Position numbers and translations under genes: made by a program. Positions 33,547-47,204 of a stretch of DNA of 64,000 nt are shown here, piece by piece; the first letter of the stretch is position 1; every line of letters begins with the position of its first letter. The stretch is taken from NCBI RefSeq assembly GCF_000423825.1, contig NZ_AUIS01000006.1, positions 124,001 to 188,000 of the forward strand. Reading direction: 5' to 3'. A model generated the notes under the pieces. The model saw nothing but the letters and a program-made list of their open reading frames with translations, did not search any database and had not been told where the DNA came from. This DNA is from Thermithiobacillus tepidarius DSM 3134. GTDB lineage: Bacteria; Pseudomonadota; Gammaproteobacteria; Acidithiobacillales; Thermithiobacillaceae.

Positions 33547-35505
33547 ATGAGCGGCATTCAACTGGAATCCATTTTGACGGAGGCGCGCGTCTTCCCCGTG
33601 CACGAGGACTTCGCCCGGCAGGCCAACCTGAACAGCGAGCAGTACGCCGCCCTGTGCCGGCGCGCGGAGGAGGACCCGTCCGGCTTCTGGGGCGACCTGG
33701 CCCGCCAGGAGCTCGCCTGGGACAAGCCCTTCACGCAGGTGCTGGACGACAGCCGGGCGCCCTTCTACCGCTGGTTCGCCGACGGCGAGCTGAACGTCGC
33801 CGCCAACTGCCTGGACCGCCACCTGAGCAGCCCGACCCGCAACAAGGCCGCGCTGATCTGGGAAGGCGAGGATGGCGAGGTGCGGACCTTCACCTACGGC
33901 CAGTTGCACCGCGAAGTCAGCCGCTTCGCCAATGTGCTGAAGAAGCTCGGCATCACCACCGGCGACCGGGTGGCCATCTACATGCCCATGGTGCCGGAAG
34001 CAGCCGTCGCCATGCTGGCCTGCGCCCGCCTCGGCGCCATCCACAGCGTGGTCTTCGGCGGCTTTTCCGCCGAGGCCCTCAAGGACCGCATCGAGGACAC
34101 CCAGGCCAAGCTGCTGATCACCGCCGACGGCGGCTTCCGCGCCGGCCGGGTGGTGCACCTCAAGCAGCACGCCGACCAAGCCCTCATGCGCGACGGCCAT
34201 TCGGTGGACAAAGTGGTGGTGCTGCGCCGCACCGGCCAGGAGGTGGACATGCTGGACGGCCGCGACCTGTGGTGGCACGAGCTGATGCAGGACGCCGAGC
34301 CCCAATGCCCCGCCGTGTCCGTGAACGCCGAGCATCCCCTCTTCGTGCTTTACACCTCCGGCTCCACCGGCAAGCCCAAGGGCATCGTGCACAGCAGCGG
34401 CGGCTATCTGCTCTGGTCCGCGCTGACCATGCGCTGGGTCTTCGACATCAAGCCCGAGGACGTGTACTGGTGCACCGCCGACATCGGCTGGGTCACCGGC
34501 CACACCTACGCCCTCTATGGCCCGCTGGCGGTGGGCGCCACCGTGCTCCTGTTCGAGGGCGTGCCCACCTATCCGGACGCCGGCCGCTTCTGGGCCATGA
34601 TCGAGCGCCACGGCGTCAGCGTCTTCTACACCGCGCCCACCGCCGTCCGCGCCCTGATGAAGCTGGGCGAGGAGTGGCCGGGCAAGTACGATCTCAGCTC
34701 CCTGCGCCTGCTGGGCACCGTGGGCGAGCCCATCAACCCCGAGGCCTGGATGTGGTACTACCGGGTGATCGGCAAGGAGCGCTGCCCGGTGGTGGACACC
34801 TGGTGGCAGACGGAAACGGGCGGCCACCTGATCGCCCCGCTGCCCGGCGTGACGCCGCTCAAGCCGGGCTCTTGCACCCGTCCCCTGCCCGGCATCTTCC
34901 CCGACATCGTCGACGAGGAGGGCGATCCGGTGCAGGGCACGGAGGCGGGCGGCTATCTGGTGGTCAAGCGGCCGTGGCCGGGCATGCTGCGCACCGTCTG
35001 GGGCAACGACGCGCGCTACCTGGAAACCTACTGGGCCAAGTTCCAGAATCGCTACTACGTGGCCGGCGACAGCGCGCACCGCGACGCCGACGGCTATTAC
35101 TGGATCATGGGGCGCATCGACGACGTGCTGAACGTATCCGGCCATCGCCTGGGCACCATGGAGATCGAGTCCGCCCTGGTCTCCCACCCGGCCGTGGCCG
35201 AGGCGGCGGTGGTGGGCCGCCCGCACGAGATCAAGGGCGAGGCCATCACCGCCTTCGTCATCCTGCGCCAGTCCCACGTGCAGGATGACCGCGACCGCTT
35301 GACCGAAGCCCTGCGCCAGCACGTGAGCGAGGCCATCGGCCCCATCGCCAAGCCCGACGACATCCGCTTCACGGACAACCTGCCCAAGACCCGCTCGGGC
35401 AAGATCATGCGTCGGCTGTTGCGCGCCATTGCCCGCGGCGAGGAGATCACCCAGGACACCTCCACCCTGGAAAACGAGGAGACGGTGCGGCAGCTGGGCC
35501 GCTGA
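33547..35505 (+). CDS. acs: acetyl-CoA synthetase
   Basis: A 652-residue AMP-forming ligase that makes acetyl-CoA from acetate, ATP and CoA. The ATP loop [18 protein letters not shown] is near residue 263, [10 protein letters not shown] is the A5 motif, and the C-terminal [16 protein letters not shown] carries the catalytic lysine that is acetylated for control in homologues. Length is exactly typical. GAGGAGAG precedes the ATG. It is a single gene ended by a strong terminator. No acetylase or deacetylase gene is adjacent. Confidence 0.97.
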   Translation: MSGIQLESILTEARVFPVHEDFARQANLNSEQYAALCRRAEEDPSGFWGDLARQELAWDKPFTQVLDDSRAPFYRWFADGELNVAANCLDRHLSSPTRNKAALIWEGEDGEVRTFTYGQLHREVSRFANVLKKLGITTGDRVAIYMPMVPEAAVAMLACARLGAIHSVVFGGFSAEALKDRIEDTQAKLLITADGGFRAGRVVHLKQHADQALMRDGHSVDKVVVLRRTGQEVDMLDGRDLWWHELMQDAEPQCPAVSVNAEHPLFVLYTSGSTGKPKGIVHSSGGYLLWSALTMRWVFDIKPEDVYWCTADIGWVTGHTYALYGPLAVGATVLLFEGVPTYPDAGRFWAMIERHGVSVFYTAPTAVRALMKLGEEWPGKYDLSSLRLLGTVGEPINPEAWMWYYRVIGKERCPVVDTWWQTETGGHLIAPLPGVTPLKPGSCTRPLPGIFPDIVDEEGDPVQGTEAGGYLVVKRPWPGMLRTVWGNDARYLETYWAKFQNRYYVAGDSAHRDADGYYWIMGRIDDVLNVSGHRLGTMEIESALVSHPAVAEAAVVGRPHEIKGEAITAFVILRQSHVQDDRDRLTEALRQHVSEAIGPIAKPDDIRFTDNLPKTRSGKIMRRLLRAIARGEEITQDTSTLENEETVRQLGR

Positions 35506-35522
35506 TCCCCGCCCCTCCATCC

Positions 35523-35554
35523 GCCCGTCGGCCGCCCGGGCCGACGGGCTTTTT
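35523..35554 (+). terminator. Rho-independent terminator of acs
   Basis: The stem GCCCGTCGG / CCGACGGGC (9 bp, about 9-base loop) is followed by five T residues. It begins 18 bases after the acs stop and separates acs from nuoA. Confidence 0.9.
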
Positions 35555-35657
35555 CACGTCCGCAGCCAGCCTCGACTAACCTTAGGCTGATTGTTCCCCC
35601 CGCCGCCCTGTTCAAGTATGAGCCCTCGGCAGTCTTCTCCTCGGACGGGAGGCGGAC

Positions 35658-36053
35658 ATGGAATCGAACGGTCTGTGGCCCCTGGTGCTGTACGCCGCCA
35701 TCGTGCTGGTCCTGGTGGCCGCCATGCTGAGCCTGTCCCACATGCTGGGTGCGCGCCATCCGGGCCCGCCGCCCCGGGCGACGGTGGAGCCCTTCGAATC
35801 CGGCGTCCTGCCGGTGGGCACGGCGCGCCTGCGCCTGTCCGCCAAGTTCTACCTGATCGCCATGTTCTTCGTGATCTTCGATCTGGAGGCGGTCTACCTC
35901 TTCGCCTGGGCCATCGCCGTGCGCGAGGCGGGCTGGGCCGGCTTCATCGAGGCTGCCGTCTTCGTCTTCATCCTGGTTGCCGCCCTCGTCTACCTGTGGC
36001 GCCTGGGCGCCCTGGACTGGGCGCCGCCGCGCAGCCGCACGCGCACCCGCTAG
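35658..36053 (+). CDS. nuoA: NADH-quinone oxidoreductase subunit A
   Basis: A 131-residue membrane subunit of complex I with three helices. The conserved [20 protein letters not shown]-like loop and [19 protein letters not shown] are present; the acidic residues in FDLEAVYLF are conserved in the quinone-side membrane arm. It is the first gene of the 13-gene nuo operon, with a GGAGG upstream. The 150 bases before it hold the acs terminator and a leader in which I could not identify a convincing promoter. Confidence 0.97.
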   Translation: MESNGLWPLVLYAAIVLVLVAAMLSLSHMLGARHPGPPPRATVEPFESGVLPVGTARLRLSAKFYLIAMFFVIFDLEAVYLFAWAIAVREAGWAGFIEAAVFVFILVAALVYLWRLGALDWAPPRSRTRTR

Positions 36054-36068
36054 GCACAGGAGACCGAT

Positions 36069-36710
36069 ATGATCTGGTGGCTGAGCAATGCATCGGAATC
36101 TGCTCCCCGCCCGGCCGACGGCGATCTGGACGAGGACCTGCGCCGCAACGTGCTGCTGGCCAATCTGCAGGAACTGGTTTCCTGGGGCCGCAAGCACTCC
36201 CTCTGGCCCTTCAACTTCGGCCTGTCCTGCTGCTACGTGGAGATGGCCACCGCCTTCACCAGCCCCTATGACATCGCCCGCTTCGGCGCGGAAGTGATCC
36301 GCGCCACGCCGCGGCAGGCGGATCTCATCGTCATTTCCGGCACCGTCTTCATCAAGATGGCGCCGGTGATCCAGCGCCTCTACGAGCAGATGCTGGAGCC
36401 GCGCTGGGTGATCTCCATGGGCTCCTGCGCCAACTCCGGCGGCATGTACGACATCTACAGCGTGGTCCAGGGCGTGGACAAGTTCCTGCCGGTGGACGTC
36501 TACGTGCAGGGCTGCCCGCCGCGCCCGGACACCCTGCTGCAGGGCCTGATGCTGCTGCAGGACGCCATCGGCAAGGAGCGGCGCCCCTTGGGCTGGATGA
36601 TCGGCCCACAGGGCGTGGAACGCCTGCCGAAGCCGCCCGGGAGCGTGCGCGAGCAAAAACGCGCGCTCAACCAGCGGACCACCGTATTGCGCAGCCCGGA
36701 CGAGGTCTAG
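36069..36710 (+). CDS. nuoB: NADH-quinone oxidoreductase subunit B
   Basis: A 213-residue peripheral subunit holding the terminal iron-sulfur cluster N2 that passes electrons to quinone. The ligands are visible as the tandem cysteines in LSCCYVEM, the cysteine in [10 protein letters not shown] and that in [10 protein letters not shown]. It is 15 bases downstream of nuoA and followed by nuoCD after two bases. Confidence 0.98.
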   Translation: MIWWLSNASESAPRPADGDLDEDLRRNVLLANLQELVSWGRKHSLWPFNFGLSCCYVEMATAFTSPYDIARFGAEVIRATPRQADLIVISGTVFIKMAPVIQRLYEQMLEPRWVISMGSCANSGGMYDIYSVVQGVDKFLPVDVYVQGCPPRPDTLLQGLMLLQDAIGKERRPLGWMIGPQGVERLPKPPGSVREQKRALNQRTTVLRSPDEV

Positions 36711-36712
36711 CC

Positions 36713-38497
36713 ATGGCAATCCAGGAGCGCCAAGCGGCTGTGGCGGAGGCAGACGGCGCTCCGGACATCGCCGGCGAGCTCCACGCCCGCTTCGGGACGG
36801 CCGCTTTCACGGCCCAACCTACCCGCGACGCCATTCCCACCTTCTGGGTGGGCAAGGACCAGGTGCGCGCGGTGCTGCGCTATCTGAAGCGGGAGGCGCA
36901 GCCGCCCTACCAGGTGCTCTACGATCTCACCGCCATCGACGAGCGCATCCGCAGCCACCGCGAGGGCCAGCCGCCCAGCGATTTCACCGTTGTCTATCAT
37001 CTGCTGTCCTACGAACGCAACGCCGACATCCGCCTGAAGGTGGCGCTGCACGGCGAGGCGCCGGCCATCCCGACCGTGACCGACCTGTGGCCGGCGGCCA
37101 ACTGGTACGAGCTGGAAATCTGGGATATGTTCGGCATCCGCGTCGAGGGCCATCCGCACCTGCGCCGCATCCTGATGCCGCCGACCTGGGTGGGACACCC
37201 GCTGCGCAAGGACCACCCGGCGCGCGCCACCGAGATGGGGCCGTTCACGCTGTCGCCCGAGCGCTACGCGGCCGAGCAGGAGGCGCTGCGCTTCAAGCCC
37301 GAGGCATGGGGCATGCGGCGCGCCAGCGACGGCACCGATTTCATGTTCCTGAACCTGGGACCGAACCACCCCAGCGTGCACGGCGTCTTTCGCGTCATTC
37401 TGCAGCTCGACGGCGAGGAGATCATCGACGCGGTGCCGGACATCGGCTATCACCATCGCGGCGCAGAGAAGATGGGCGAGCGCCAGTCCTGGCACACCTA
37501 CATCCCCTACACCGACCGGATCGATTACCTGGGCGGGGTGATGAACAACCTGCCCTACGTGCTGGCGGTCGAACGGCTCGCCGGCATCGAGGTGCCCGAC
37601 CGGGTGAAGGTGATCCGCATCATGCTGGCGGAGTTCTTCCGCATCGGCAGCCACCTGCTCTTCTACGGCACCCTTGCCCAGGACGTGGGCGCCCTGTCGC
37701 CGGTCTTCTACATGTTCACCGACCGTGAGCGCGTCTACGACGTGGTCGAGGCCATCACCGGCTTTCGCATGCATCCGGCCTGGTACCGCATCGGCGGCGT
37801 GGCGGCGGACCTGCCGCGGGGTTGGGACCGGCTGGTGCGCGAATTCCTGGATTACCTGCCTGGGCGCCTGGACGAGTACGAGCGCATGGTCATGCAGAAC
37901 CGCATCTTCAAGAAACGCACCCAGGGCATCGGCGCCTATACCCTGGACGAAGCCATCGAGTGGGGCGTGACCGGCCCCAACCTGCGCGCCTGCGGCTTTG
38001 CCTGGGACTTCCGCAAGCGGCGCCCCTACTCGGGCTACGAGCATTTCGACTTCGAAATCCCCACCGCCGCGCACGGCGACTGCTACGACCGGGCGGTGGT
38101 GCGCATCGCCGAGATGCGCCAGAGCCTGCGCATCATCGAGCAGTGCCTGGAGCAGATGCCGGACGGCCCCCACAAGGCCGATCATCCGCTGACCACGCCG
38201 CCGCTCAAGGGCTACACCATGCACGACATCGAGACCCTCATCACGCACTTTCTGAACGTGAGCTGGGGGCCGGTGATTCCGCCGGGCGAGGCCAGCATCG
38301 GCATCGAGGCCACCAAGGGCAACAACAGCTACTATCTGATCAGCGACGGCAGCACCATGTCCTACCGCACCCGCATCCGCACGCCGTCCTTCCCGCACCT
38401 GCAGACCATCCCGCTCTTGAGCCGCGGGCTGATGGTGCCGGATCTCGTCGCCATTCTGGGCAGCCTGGATTTCGTGATGGCAGACGTGGACCGCTAG
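36713..38497 (+). CDS. nuoCD: fused NADH-quinone oxidoreductase subunits C and D
   Basis: A 594-residue fusion. Residues to about 190 are the NuoC part, with [20 protein letters not shown] and LRKDHPA. The remainder is NuoD, with [39 protein letters not shown] and MADVDR at the end. NuoD forms the quinone-binding cavity against NuoB. There is no stop or frameshift between the halves. The fusion is known in enterobacteria, Pseudomonas and relatives and is a useful clue to lineage. Confidence 0.97.
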   Translation: MAIQERQAAVAEADGAPDIAGELHARFGTAAFTAQPTRDAIPTFWVGKDQVRAVLRYLKREAQPPYQVLYDLTAIDERIRSHREGQPPSDFTVVYHLLSYERNADIRLKVALHGEAPAIPTVTDLWPAANWYELEIWDMFGIRVEGHPHLRRILMPPTWVGHPLRKDHPARATEMGPFTLSPERYAAEQEALRFKPEAWGMRRASDGTDFMFLNLGPNHPSVHGVFRVILQLDGEEIIDAVPDIGYHHRGAEKMGERQSWHTYIPYTDRIDYLGGVMNNLPYVLAVERLAGIEVPDRVKVIRIMLAEFFRIGSHLLFYGTLAQDVGALSPVFYMFTDRERVYDVVEAITGFRMHPAWYRIGGVAADLPRGWDRLVREFLDYLPGRLDEYERMVMQNRIFKKRTQGIGAYTLDEAIEWGVTGPNLRACGFAWDFRKRRPYSGYEHFDFEIPTAAHGDCYDRAVVRIAEMRQSLRIIEQCLEQMPDGPHKADHPLTTPPLKGYTMHDIETLITHFLNVSWGPVIPPGEASIGIEATKGNNSYYLISDGSTMSYRTRIRTPSFPHLQTIPLLSRGLMVPDLVAILGSLDFVMADVDR

Positions 38498-38506
38498 GGG
38501 GCCAAA

Positions 38507-38971
38507 ATGCTGAGCGCCGAGGAGCGAGAGGAAATCGAGGCCGAACTGCAGCGCTACCCCGACCGGCAGGCGGTGTGCATCGATGCCCTGCTCATCGTGC
38601 AGCGGCATCGCGGCTGGGTATCCGACGAGGCGGTGCGCGACATCGCCGAGGCGCTGGCCATGTCGCCGGCGGAGGTGGACGCAGTGGCGACCTTCTACAA
38701 CCGGGTGTTCCGCCGCCCGGTCGGCCGGCACGTGATCTTTCTCTGCGACAGCGTGAGCTGCTGGATCATGGGCTACGGGCGCGTGCGCGCGCAACTGGCG
38801 GCGCGGCTCGGCATCGGCTTCGGCGAGACCAGCGCCGACGGGCGCTTCACGCTGCTGCCCGCCCCTTGTCTCGGCGCCTGCGATCACGCGCCGGCGATGA
38901 TGATCGACGACACGCTGCACGGGGACCTCGATCCCGAGCGGCTCGACGCCCTTCTGGACCGATACTCCTAG
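38507..38971 (+). CDS. nuoE: NADH-quinone oxidoreductase subunit E
   Basis: A 154-residue thioredoxin-like subunit of the NADH dehydrogenase module holding the 2Fe-2S cluster N1a. The four ligands are in CDSVSC (C-x4-C) and PCLGACDHAP (C-x3-C). The N-terminal helical part has VDAVATFYNRVFRRPVGRH. It lies nine bases after nuoCD and 10 before nuoF. Confidence 0.97.
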   Translation: MLSAEEREEIEAELQRYPDRQAVCIDALLIVQRHRGWVSDEAVRDIAEALAMSPAEVDAVATFYNRVFRRPVGRHVIFLCDSVSCWIMGYGRVRAQLAARLGIGFGETSADGRFTLLPAPCLGACDHAPAMMIDDTLHGDLDPERLDALLDRYS

Positions 38972-38981
38972 CGGAGCGCCC

Positions 38982-40277
38982 ATGGACACGCCGCTCACCC
39001 AGCACATCCGCCCGGACCGGGAGCCTTTGGACCTGCGGAGCTATGAGCAGGCCGGCGGCTACCAGGCCCTGCGCCAGGCGCTCACCCTGGCGCCACAGGC
39101 CATCACCCGCCTGGTCACCGAAGCCGGGCTGCGCGGCATGGGCGGCGCCGGCTTCCCCACCGGGCGCAAGTGGAGCGCCGTGCCCATGGGGCCGGACGCC
39201 CCGCGGCCCAAGTATCTCGTGGTCAACGCCGACGAGATGGAGCCCGGCACCTTCAAGGACCGCCTGCTGCTGGAAGGCGACCCGCATCAGATGGTCGAGG
39301 CCATCGTCGTGAGCGCCTACGCCATCCAGGCCGACGTGGCCTACATCTTCCTGCGCGGCGAGTATGTGCTGGCGGCGCAACGATTGCAGCGGGCCATCGC
39401 CGAAGCCTACGCCGGGGGCTACCTCGGCCGCGACATCCTCCATTCGGGCTACCATCTCGAGCTTTACCTGCACATCAGCGCCGGGCGCTACATCTGCGGC
39501 GAGGCCAGCGCCCTTTTGAATGCCCTGGAGGGGCGGCGCGCCATCCCGCGCGCCAAGGGGGTGCGCACGGCGGTGAGCGGCCTCTGGGGCAGGCCGACCA
39601 TCGTCAACAACGTGGAAACCCTGTGCAACGTGCCGCACATCGTGCTGCATGGGGCCGAGTGGTTCAAGGCCCTCGGGCGCGGCCAGGCGGGCGGCACCAA
39701 GATCTACGGCGTGAGCGGCAAGGTGCGGCGGCCCGGCACCTGGGAGCTGCCCATGGGCACGCCCATGCGCGAGATCCTGGAAGCGCACGCCGGCGGCCTG
39801 CGCGACGGCCTCGCCCTGCGCGGGGTGCTGCCGGGCGGCGCCTCCACCGAGTTCGTGCTGCCGGAGCAGCTGGACGTGGCCATGGACTTCGATTCCATGG
39901 CCACGGTGGGCAGCCGCCTAGGCACCGGCACCATGATCGTGCTCGATGACCAGACCTGCCCCGTGGGCCTGCTCGCCAACCTGGAGCACTTCTTCGCACG
40001 GGAGTCCTGCGGCTGGTGCACGCCCTGCCGCGACGGCCTGCCCTGGGTGCAGCAGACCCTGGCGGCCATCGACGCCGGCCGCGGCGCGCCCGAAGATCTG
40101 GAGCTCCTGGCCATGCACACCCGCTTCCTCGGTCCGGGCTACACCTTCTGCGGCCTGGCGCCGGGCGCCATGGAGCCGCTGCAAAGCGGACTGCGCCACT
40201 TCCGGGAGGATTTCGAGCGGCACATCCGCGAGCGACGCTGTCCCTGGGGGGCCGACCATGGCGACCATCTACATTGA
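38982..40277 (+). CDS. nuoF: NADH-quinone oxidoreductase subunit F
   Basis: A 431-residue NADH-binding subunit with FMN and cluster N3. The flavin/NADH site is GMGGAGFPTGRKW and NADEMEPGTFKDR. The N3 ligands are ESCGWCTPCRDG and the later cysteine in TFCGLAPGA. Its 3' end overlaps nuoG by 20 bases. Confidence 0.98.
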   Translation: MDTPLTQHIRPDREPLDLRSYEQAGGYQALRQALTLAPQAITRLVTEAGLRGMGGAGFPTGRKWSAVPMGPDAPRPKYLVVNADEMEPGTFKDRLLLEGDPHQMVEAIVVSAYAIQADVAYIFLRGEYVLAAQRLQRAIAEAYAGGYLGRDILHSGYHLELYLHISAGRYICGEASALLNALEGRRAIPRAKGVRTAVSGLWGRPTIVNNVETLCNVPHIVLHGAEWFKALGRGQAGGTKIYGVSGKVRRPGTWELPMGTPMREILEAHAGGLRDGLALRGVLPGGASTEFVLPEQLDVAMDFDSMATVGSRLGTGTMIVLDDQTCPVGLLANLEHFFARESCGWCTPCRDGLPWVQQTLAAIDAGRGAPEDLELLAMHTRFLGPGYTFCGLAPGAMEPLQSGLRHFREDFERHIRERRCPWGADHGDHLH

Positions 40278-42984
40278 CGGCCGGCCCTACGAGGCCGATC
40301 CGGCGGACAACCTGCTGCACGCTTGCCTGTCGCTCGGCTTCGACCTGCCCTACTTCTGTTGGCATCCGGCGCTGGGCTCGGTGGGCGCCTGCCGCCAGTG
40401 CGCGGTCAAGCAGTACCGGGATGAGCAGGACACCCGCGGGCGGATTGTCATGGCCTGCATGACCCCGGCCGCCGACGGCACGCGCATCGCCATCGACGAG
40501 CCCGAAGCCAAGGCCTTCCGCGCCGGCGTGATCGAGTGGCTGATGACCAATCATCCCCACGACTGCCCGGTCTGCGAGGAAGGCGGCGAGTGCCATCTGC
40601 AGGACATGACGGTCATGACCGGCCACGTCTACCGCCGCTACCGCTTCCGCAAGCGCACCTTCCGCAACCAGTACCTGGGCCCCTTCATCAATCACGAGAT
40701 GAACCGCTGCATCGCCTGCTACCGCTGCGTGCGCTTCTACGGCGATTATGCCGGCGGCCACGACCTGCAAGCCCTCGGCATGCATAATCACGTCTACTTC
40801 GGCCGCCAGGCTGACGGCGTGCTGGAAAACGAGTTCAGCGGCAATCTGGTGGAGGTCTGCCCGACCGGCGTCTTCACCGACAAGACCCTGGGCAAGCGCT
40901 ACGCCCGCAAGTGGGACCTGCGCGGCGCGCCGTCCGTGTGCGTGCACTGCGGCCTGGGCTGCAACACCCATCCCAACGAGCGCGGCAACGCCGTGCGGCG
41001 CATCCTCAACCGCTACAACGGCGAGGTCAACGGCTATTTTCTCTGCGACCGCGGACGCTTCGGCTACGGCTTCGTCAACGGCGACCGGCGCCTGCGCCAG
41101 TCCCGGCTGCGCCGGCCGGGAGAAACAGAGGCCCTGGCGGTGACCCGGGGAATGGCGGTGCAGCACGCCGCCCAGTTGATCGCCGGGCGCCGCGTCATCG
41201 GCATCGGCTCGCCGCGCGCCTCGCTGGAGGCCAATTTCGCCCTGTACCGCCTGGTGGGCGCGGAACATTTTTACAGCGGCCTCGCCGCCCGGGAGCAGCG
41301 CCTCCTGGCCCGCATGCTGGACATTCTGCGCCAGGGCCCGGCCCGCACGCCGTCCCTGCGCGACGCCGAGCAGGCCGATGCCGTCCTCGTGCTGGGCGAG
41401 GACCTTCTGAACACCGCCCCGCGCCTGGCCCTGAGCCTGCGTCAGGCGGTGCGCCATGCCGCCTGGGACATTGCCGACCATCTGCGCATCGACCGCTGGA
41501 ACGACGCGGTGGTGCGCAACGCCAGCAAGGACGCCAAGAGCCCGCTCTACATCGCCTGCTTCGCCGCCACCCGCCTCGACGACATCGCGACCGGCACCTA
41601 CCACGGCAGCCCGGACGAACTGGCGCGCTTCGGCCTGGCGGTGGCCCACGCCCTGGACCCGGCCGCCCCCGCCGTGCCGGATCTGCCGGACGCGGTGCAA
41701 CAGCTGGCCCGCCAAGTGGCCCAGGCCCTGCAATCCGCCCGGCGCCCGCTCATCATCGCCGGCCCGAGCAGCGGCAGCGAGGCGCTGATCCAGGCGGCGG
41801 CCAACGTGGCCTGGGCCCTGTGCCGGGACGGCTGCGATGCCGCGCTGTGCTTCACCGCGCCCGAGTGCAACAGCTTCGGGCTCGCGCTCATGGGCGGCCG
41901 CCCGCTCGACGCCGCCCTCCAAGCCCTGCGCACGGGGGAGGCGGACACGCTGATCGTGTTGGAGAACGACCTGTACCGGCGCATGGACCGGGACAGCGTG
42001 GATGCCGGCCTGGGCGCGGCACGCCACGTCATCGCCATCGATTGCCTGACGCACGGGACCACGGAAGATGCCGAACTGGTGCTGCCGGCCGGCACCTTCG
42101 CCGAGGCGGACGGCACGCTGGTGAGCAGCGAAGGACGCATGCAGCGCTTCTTCCAGGTCTTCACGCCGGTGCCGCCCGCCGGCGACGTGCAGGAGAGCTG
42201 GCGCTGGCTGCGCGACCTGGGGGCGGCCGCCGGAGATGCGCGGGCCGCGGCCTGGCAGAATCTGGACGACGTCATCGCCGCCTGCGCCGAGGCGCTGCCC
42301 CAGTTCGCCCCGATCACCCAGGTGGCGCCCTCGGCCCGCTTCCGAATCGCGGGCATGAAGCTCGAACGGGAGCCGCACCGCTACAGCGGCCGCACCGCAG
42401 TCCTGGCCGACCTCACCGTCCACGAGCCCAAGCCGCCGCAGGATCCCGACTCGCCGCTGTCCTTCACCATGGAAGGCTACTACGGGCCCGAGCCGGCACC
42501 CCTCATCCCCTTTTTCTGGGCGCCGGGCTGGAACTCCATCCAGTCCGTGAACAAGTTCCAGGACGAGGTAGGCGAGTCGCTGCGCGGCGGCGACCCCGGG
42601 CGGCGCCTGATCGAGCCGGCCGCCGACGCCGTCCCGCCCTACTTCGCCGACGTGCCGCCGGCATTCCGGCGCCGCCCGAGGGAATGGCTGCTGGTGCCGC
42701 TTTACCATCTCTTCGGCTCGGAGGAGCTGAGCGCACTCGCGCCGGCCGTGGCCGAGCGCGCGCCGGCGCCCTATCTGGCGCTGAACGCGGCGGATGCGGC
42801 CGCGCTCGGCATCGGCGACGGCGGCCTGGCGACCGTGCGGCTTGCCAGCGGCCCGCAACGCCTGCCGGTGCGCATCCGGCCCGAACTGCCCGCGGGCCTG
42901 GCCGGCCTGCCTCCGGGCCTGCCGGGCCTGGTCGGAATCACCCTGCCGGCTTGGGCCCGCATCGAGGGAGGTCAAGCGCCATGA
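40258..42984 (+). CDS. nuoG: NADH-quinone oxidoreductase subunit G
   Basis: A 908-residue iron-sulfur subunit of the peripheral arm. The N-terminal 2Fe-2S domain has [15 protein letters not shown]. The N5 motif is [14 protein letters not shown]. Cluster N4-region cysteines are in CIACYRC and [14 protein letters not shown] with the later FLCDRG gives the extra N7 cluster found in E. coli and some other bacteria. The rest is a molybdopterin-oxidoreductase-like domain that has lost its cofactor. The ATG at 40258 lies inside nuoF; the longer frame upstream is only the nuoF shadow. Confidence 0.97.
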   Translation: MATIYIDGRPYEADPADNLLHACLSLGFDLPYFCWHPALGSVGACRQCAVKQYRDEQDTRGRIVMACMTPAADGTRIAIDEPEAKAFRAGVIEWLMTNHPHDCPVCEEGGECHLQDMTVMTGHVYRRYRFRKRTFRNQYLGPFINHEMNRCIACYRCVRFYGDYAGGHDLQALGMHNHVYFGRQADGVLENEFSGNLVEVCPTGVFTDKTLGKRYARKWDLRGAPSVCVHCGLGCNTHPNERGNAVRRILNRYNGEVNGYFLCDRGRFGYGFVNGDRRLRQSRLRRPGETEALAVTRGMAVQHAAQLIAGRRVIGIGSPRASLEANFALYRLVGAEHFYSGLAAREQRLLARMLDILRQGPARTPSLRDAEQADAVLVLGEDLLNTAPRLALSLRQAVRHAAWDIADHLRIDRWNDAVVRNASKDAKSPLYIACFAATRLDDIATGTYHGSPDELARFGLAVAHALDPAAPAVPDLPDAVQQLARQVAQALQSARRPLIIAGPSSGSEALIQAAANVAWALCRDGCDAALCFTAPECNSFGLALMGGRPLDAALQALRTGEADTLIVLENDLYRRMDRDSVDAGLGAARHVIAIDCLTHGTTEDAELVLPAGTFAEADGTLVSSEGRMQRFFQVFTPVPPAGDVQESWRWLRDLGAAAGDARAAAWQNLDDVIAACAEALPQFAPITQVAPSARFRIAGMKLEREPHRYSGRTAVLADLTVHEPKPPQDPDSPLSFTMEGYYGPEPAPLIPFFWAPGWNSIQSVNKFQDEVGESLRGGDPGRRLIEPAADAVPPYFADVPPAFRRRPREWLLVPLYHLFGSEELSALAPAVAERAPAPYLALNAADAAALGIGDGGLATVRLASGPQRLPVRIRPELPAGLAGLPPGLPGLVGITLPAWARIEGGQAP

Positions 42985-43940
42985 GCGAAAACGTGCGCGC
43001 CCTGCTGAACATCGGCGGCATCCTGCTGGTGATCCTGACGCTGGCGGCGCTGCTCATCTGGGTGGAGCGCCGCCTGCTCGGCCTGTGGCAGGACCGCTAC
43101 GGCCCCAACCGCGTCGGCCCCTTCGGCCTCCTGCAGGTGGTGGCCGACATGATCAAGATCTTCACCAAGGAGGACTGGACGCCGCCCTTCGCCGACCGGG
43201 CGGTCTTCATCCTCGCCCCGGCGGTGGTGGTCGCCGTGACCCTGCTCGCCTTCGCCGTGCTGCCCTTCGCTCCGGGCGTCTGGATCGTCGACCTCAACAT
43301 CGGCCTGCTCTTCTTCCTGGCCATGGGCTCGTTGGCCGTCTACAGCGCCATGCTGGCCGGCTGGGCCTCCAACAACAAGTACGCGCTGCTGGGCAGCCTG
43401 CGCGCCTCGGCCCAGACGCTGACCTACGAGGTCTTCATGGGCCTGTCCATCATGGGCGTGGTCATGCTGGCCGGCTCCTTCAACCTGCGCGAGATCGTCG
43501 AGGCGCAGCGGCATCTGTGGTTCGCCGTGCCCCAGTTCCTGGGCCTGCTGCTCTTCATCATCGCCAGCGTCGCCGAGACCCACCGTCTGCCCTTCGACCT
43601 GCCCGAATCGGAGGCAGAACTGGTGGCGGGCTATCACACCGAATATTCGGGCTTGAAGTTCGGCATGTTCTTCGTCGGCGAATACCTTGGCATTCTCCTG
43701 AGTTCAGCCATGATCGTGGTGCTGTTCTTCGGCGGCTGGCAGGGACCGCTGCTGCCGCCCCTGCTCTGGTTCGCCCTCAAGACCGCCGTGTTCGTGGGGC
43801 TTTTCATCCTGCTGCGGGCCTCGCTGCCGCGCCCGCGCTACGATCAGCTCATGGCCTTCGGCTGGAAGCTGATGCTGCCCTTGGCGCTGCTCAACCTCGT
43901 GGTGACGGGCGGGCTGGTGCTCGCGCGCGGGACGCCCTAG
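42981..43940 (+). CDS. nuoH: NADH-quinone oxidoreductase subunit H
   Basis: A 319-residue membrane subunit with about eight helices that links the quinone site to the proton channels. Conserved features are [32 protein letters not shown], and the acidic loop [21 protein letters not shown]. It overlaps nuoG by four bases (ATGA), preceded by GGGAGG. Confidence 0.98.
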   Translation: MSENVRALLNIGGILLVILTLAALLIWVERRLLGLWQDRYGPNRVGPFGLLQVVADMIKIFTKEDWTPPFADRAVFILAPAVVVAVTLLAFAVLPFAPGVWIVDLNIGLLFFLAMGSLAVYSAMLAGWASNNKYALLGSLRASAQTLTYEVFMGLSIMGVVMLAGSFNLREIVEAQRHLWFAVPQFLGLLLFIIASVAETHRLPFDLPESEAELVAGYHTEYSGLKFGMFFVGEYLGILLSSAMIVVLFFGGWQGPLLPPLLWFALKTAVFVGLFILLRASLPRPRYDQLMAFGWKLMLPLALLNLVVTGGLVLARGTP

Positions 43941-43950
43941 GAGGTCGCCG

Positions 43951-44466
43951 ATGTGGAGTCAATTGCGCACCATGTGGGACATCTTCCTGCACCTCTTCCG
44001 CAAGCGCGTGACGGTGCAGTATCCCGAGGAAAAGCCCTACCTGCCGCCGCGCTGGCGCGGCCGCATCATCCTCTCCCGCGATCCCGACGGCGAGGAGCGC
44101 TGCGTGGCCTGCTATCTCTGCGCGGTGGCCTGTCCGGTGGACTGCATCGCCCTGCAGAAAGCCGAGCGCGAGGACGGCCGCTGGTATCCCGAGTTCTTCC
44201 GCATCAATTTCTCGCGCTGCATCTTCTGCGGCTTCTGCGAGGAAGCCTGTCCTACCTACGCCATCCAGCTCACCCCGGACTACGAGATGTGCGAGTACGA
44301 TCGCCGCAATCTGGTCTACGAGAAGGAGGACCTGCTCATCAACGGCCCCGGCAAGTACCCCGACTACAGCTTCTACCGGGTCTCGGGGCTGGCCATCCGG
44401 GGCAAGGACAAGGGCGAGGCCGAAAACGAGGCGCCGCCCGTGGACGTGCACAGCCTGCTGCCGTGA
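43951..44466 (+). CDS. nuoI: NADH-quinone oxidoreductase subunit I
   Basis: A 171-residue ferredoxin-like subunit with two 4Fe-4S clusters, N6a and N6b. The motifs [12 protein letters not shown] and [12 protein letters not shown] are complete. It passes electrons to NuoB. The C-terminus is a little extended compared with the motif region. It follows nuoH after 10 bases. Confidence 0.98.
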   Translation: MWSQLRTMWDIFLHLFRKRVTVQYPEEKPYLPPRWRGRIILSRDPDGEERCVACYLCAVACPVDCIALQKAEREDGRWYPEFFRINFSRCIFCGFCEEACPTYAIQLTPDYEMCEYDRRNLVYEKEDLLINGPGKYPDYSFYRVSGLAIRGKDKGEAENEAPPVDVHSLLP

Positions 44467-44483
44467 ACCCCGGAGAGGACACC

Positions 44484-45008
44484 ATGGACATCGCCTTCTA
44501 TCTTGCCGCGCTGGTTGCCATCCTGGCCACGGTGATGATGATCACCCGCCTGGACGCCGTGCACGCTCTCCTTTACCTGATCGTCTCGCTGCTGGCGGTG
44601 GCGCTCATTTTCTACATCCTCGGCGCTCCCTTCGCCGCAGCCCTGGAGGTGATCATCTACGCGGGCGCCATCGTGGTGCTCTTCGTCTTCGTGGTGATGA
44701 TGCTCAACCTGGGCCGCGCCGCCACCGAGCAGGAACGGCGCTGGCTGCGGCCCGGCATCTGGGCGGGTCCGGCGCTGCTGTCCTTCATCCTGCTCGATGA
44801 GTTGCTGTACCTGCTGCTGCAGGAGCACGGCGGGCTGACGGGCACGCGGGTGGTGGAGGCCCGGGAGGTGGGCATCCTGCTCTACGGCCCCTATCTGCTG
44901 GCCGTCGAGCTCGCCTCGCTGCTGCTCACCGCCGGCCTGGTGGCCGCCTACCACCTGGGCCGACGCGACGAGCCGGACCAGCGCATGGACCAGGAGGCGC
45001 GCCGATGA
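44484..45008 (+). CDS. nuoJ: NADH-quinone oxidoreductase subunit J
   Basis: A 174-residue membrane subunit with five helices. The family block [20 protein letters not shown], containing the central pi-bulge helix region, is present. GGAGAGGA precedes the ATG at 44484. It overlaps nuoK by four bases. Confidence 0.96.
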   Translation: MDIAFYLAALVAILATVMMITRLDAVHALLYLIVSLLAVALIFYILGAPFAAALEVIIYAGAIVVLFVFVVMMLNLGRAATEQERRWLRPGIWAGPALLSFILLDELLYLLLQEHGGLTGTRVVEAREVGILLYGPYLLAVELASLLLTAGLVAAYHLGRRDEPDQRMDQEARR

Positions 45009-45313
45009 GCGCCGTCCCCCTGGAGCACGGTCTCCTGCTCGCCGCCCTGCTTTTCGTCCTCGGCCTGGCGGCCGTGCTGGTGCGCCGCAATCTCATCTTC
45101 ATCCTCATGGGCCTCGAGGTCATGTTCAATGCCGCCGGGCTTGCCTTCGTGGTGGCCGGCTCGCGCTGGGGCCAGGCCGACGGCCAGATCATGTTCATCC
45201 TGGTGATCACCCTGGCGGCGGCGGAGGCGGCGGTCGGCCTGGCCCTGATCCTGCAGTTGGACCACCGCTTCCGGACGCTGGACGCCGACAGCGCCAGCCG
45301 GATGCGAGGTTGA
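45005..45313 (+). CDS. nuoK: NADH-quinone oxidoreductase subunit K
   Basis: A 102-residue membrane subunit with three helices and the conserved glutamates in [13 protein letters not shown] and [13 protein letters not shown] that carry protons. It is coupled to nuoJ by the overlap ATGA, and nuoL begins two bases after its stop. Confidence 0.97.
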   Translation: MSAVPLEHGLLLAALLFVLGLAAVLVRRNLIFILMGLEVMFNAAGLAFVVAGSRWGQADGQIMFILVITLAAAEAAVGLALILQLDHRFRTLDADSASRMRG

Positions 45314-45314
45314 G

Positions 45315-47200
<1,886 letters not shown>

Positions 47201-47204
<4 letters not shown>

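Noticed and set aside
32518-35520. 1000-codon open frame on the minus strand over acs
   Set aside because: It lies opposite a clear 652-residue acetyl-CoA synthetase, and its product has no recognisable domain.
39664-42975. 1103-codon open frame on the minus strand over nuoF and nuoG
   Set aside because: It is antisense to intact complex I genes with all their cluster motifs; codon composition makes stop codons rare on the opposite strand.
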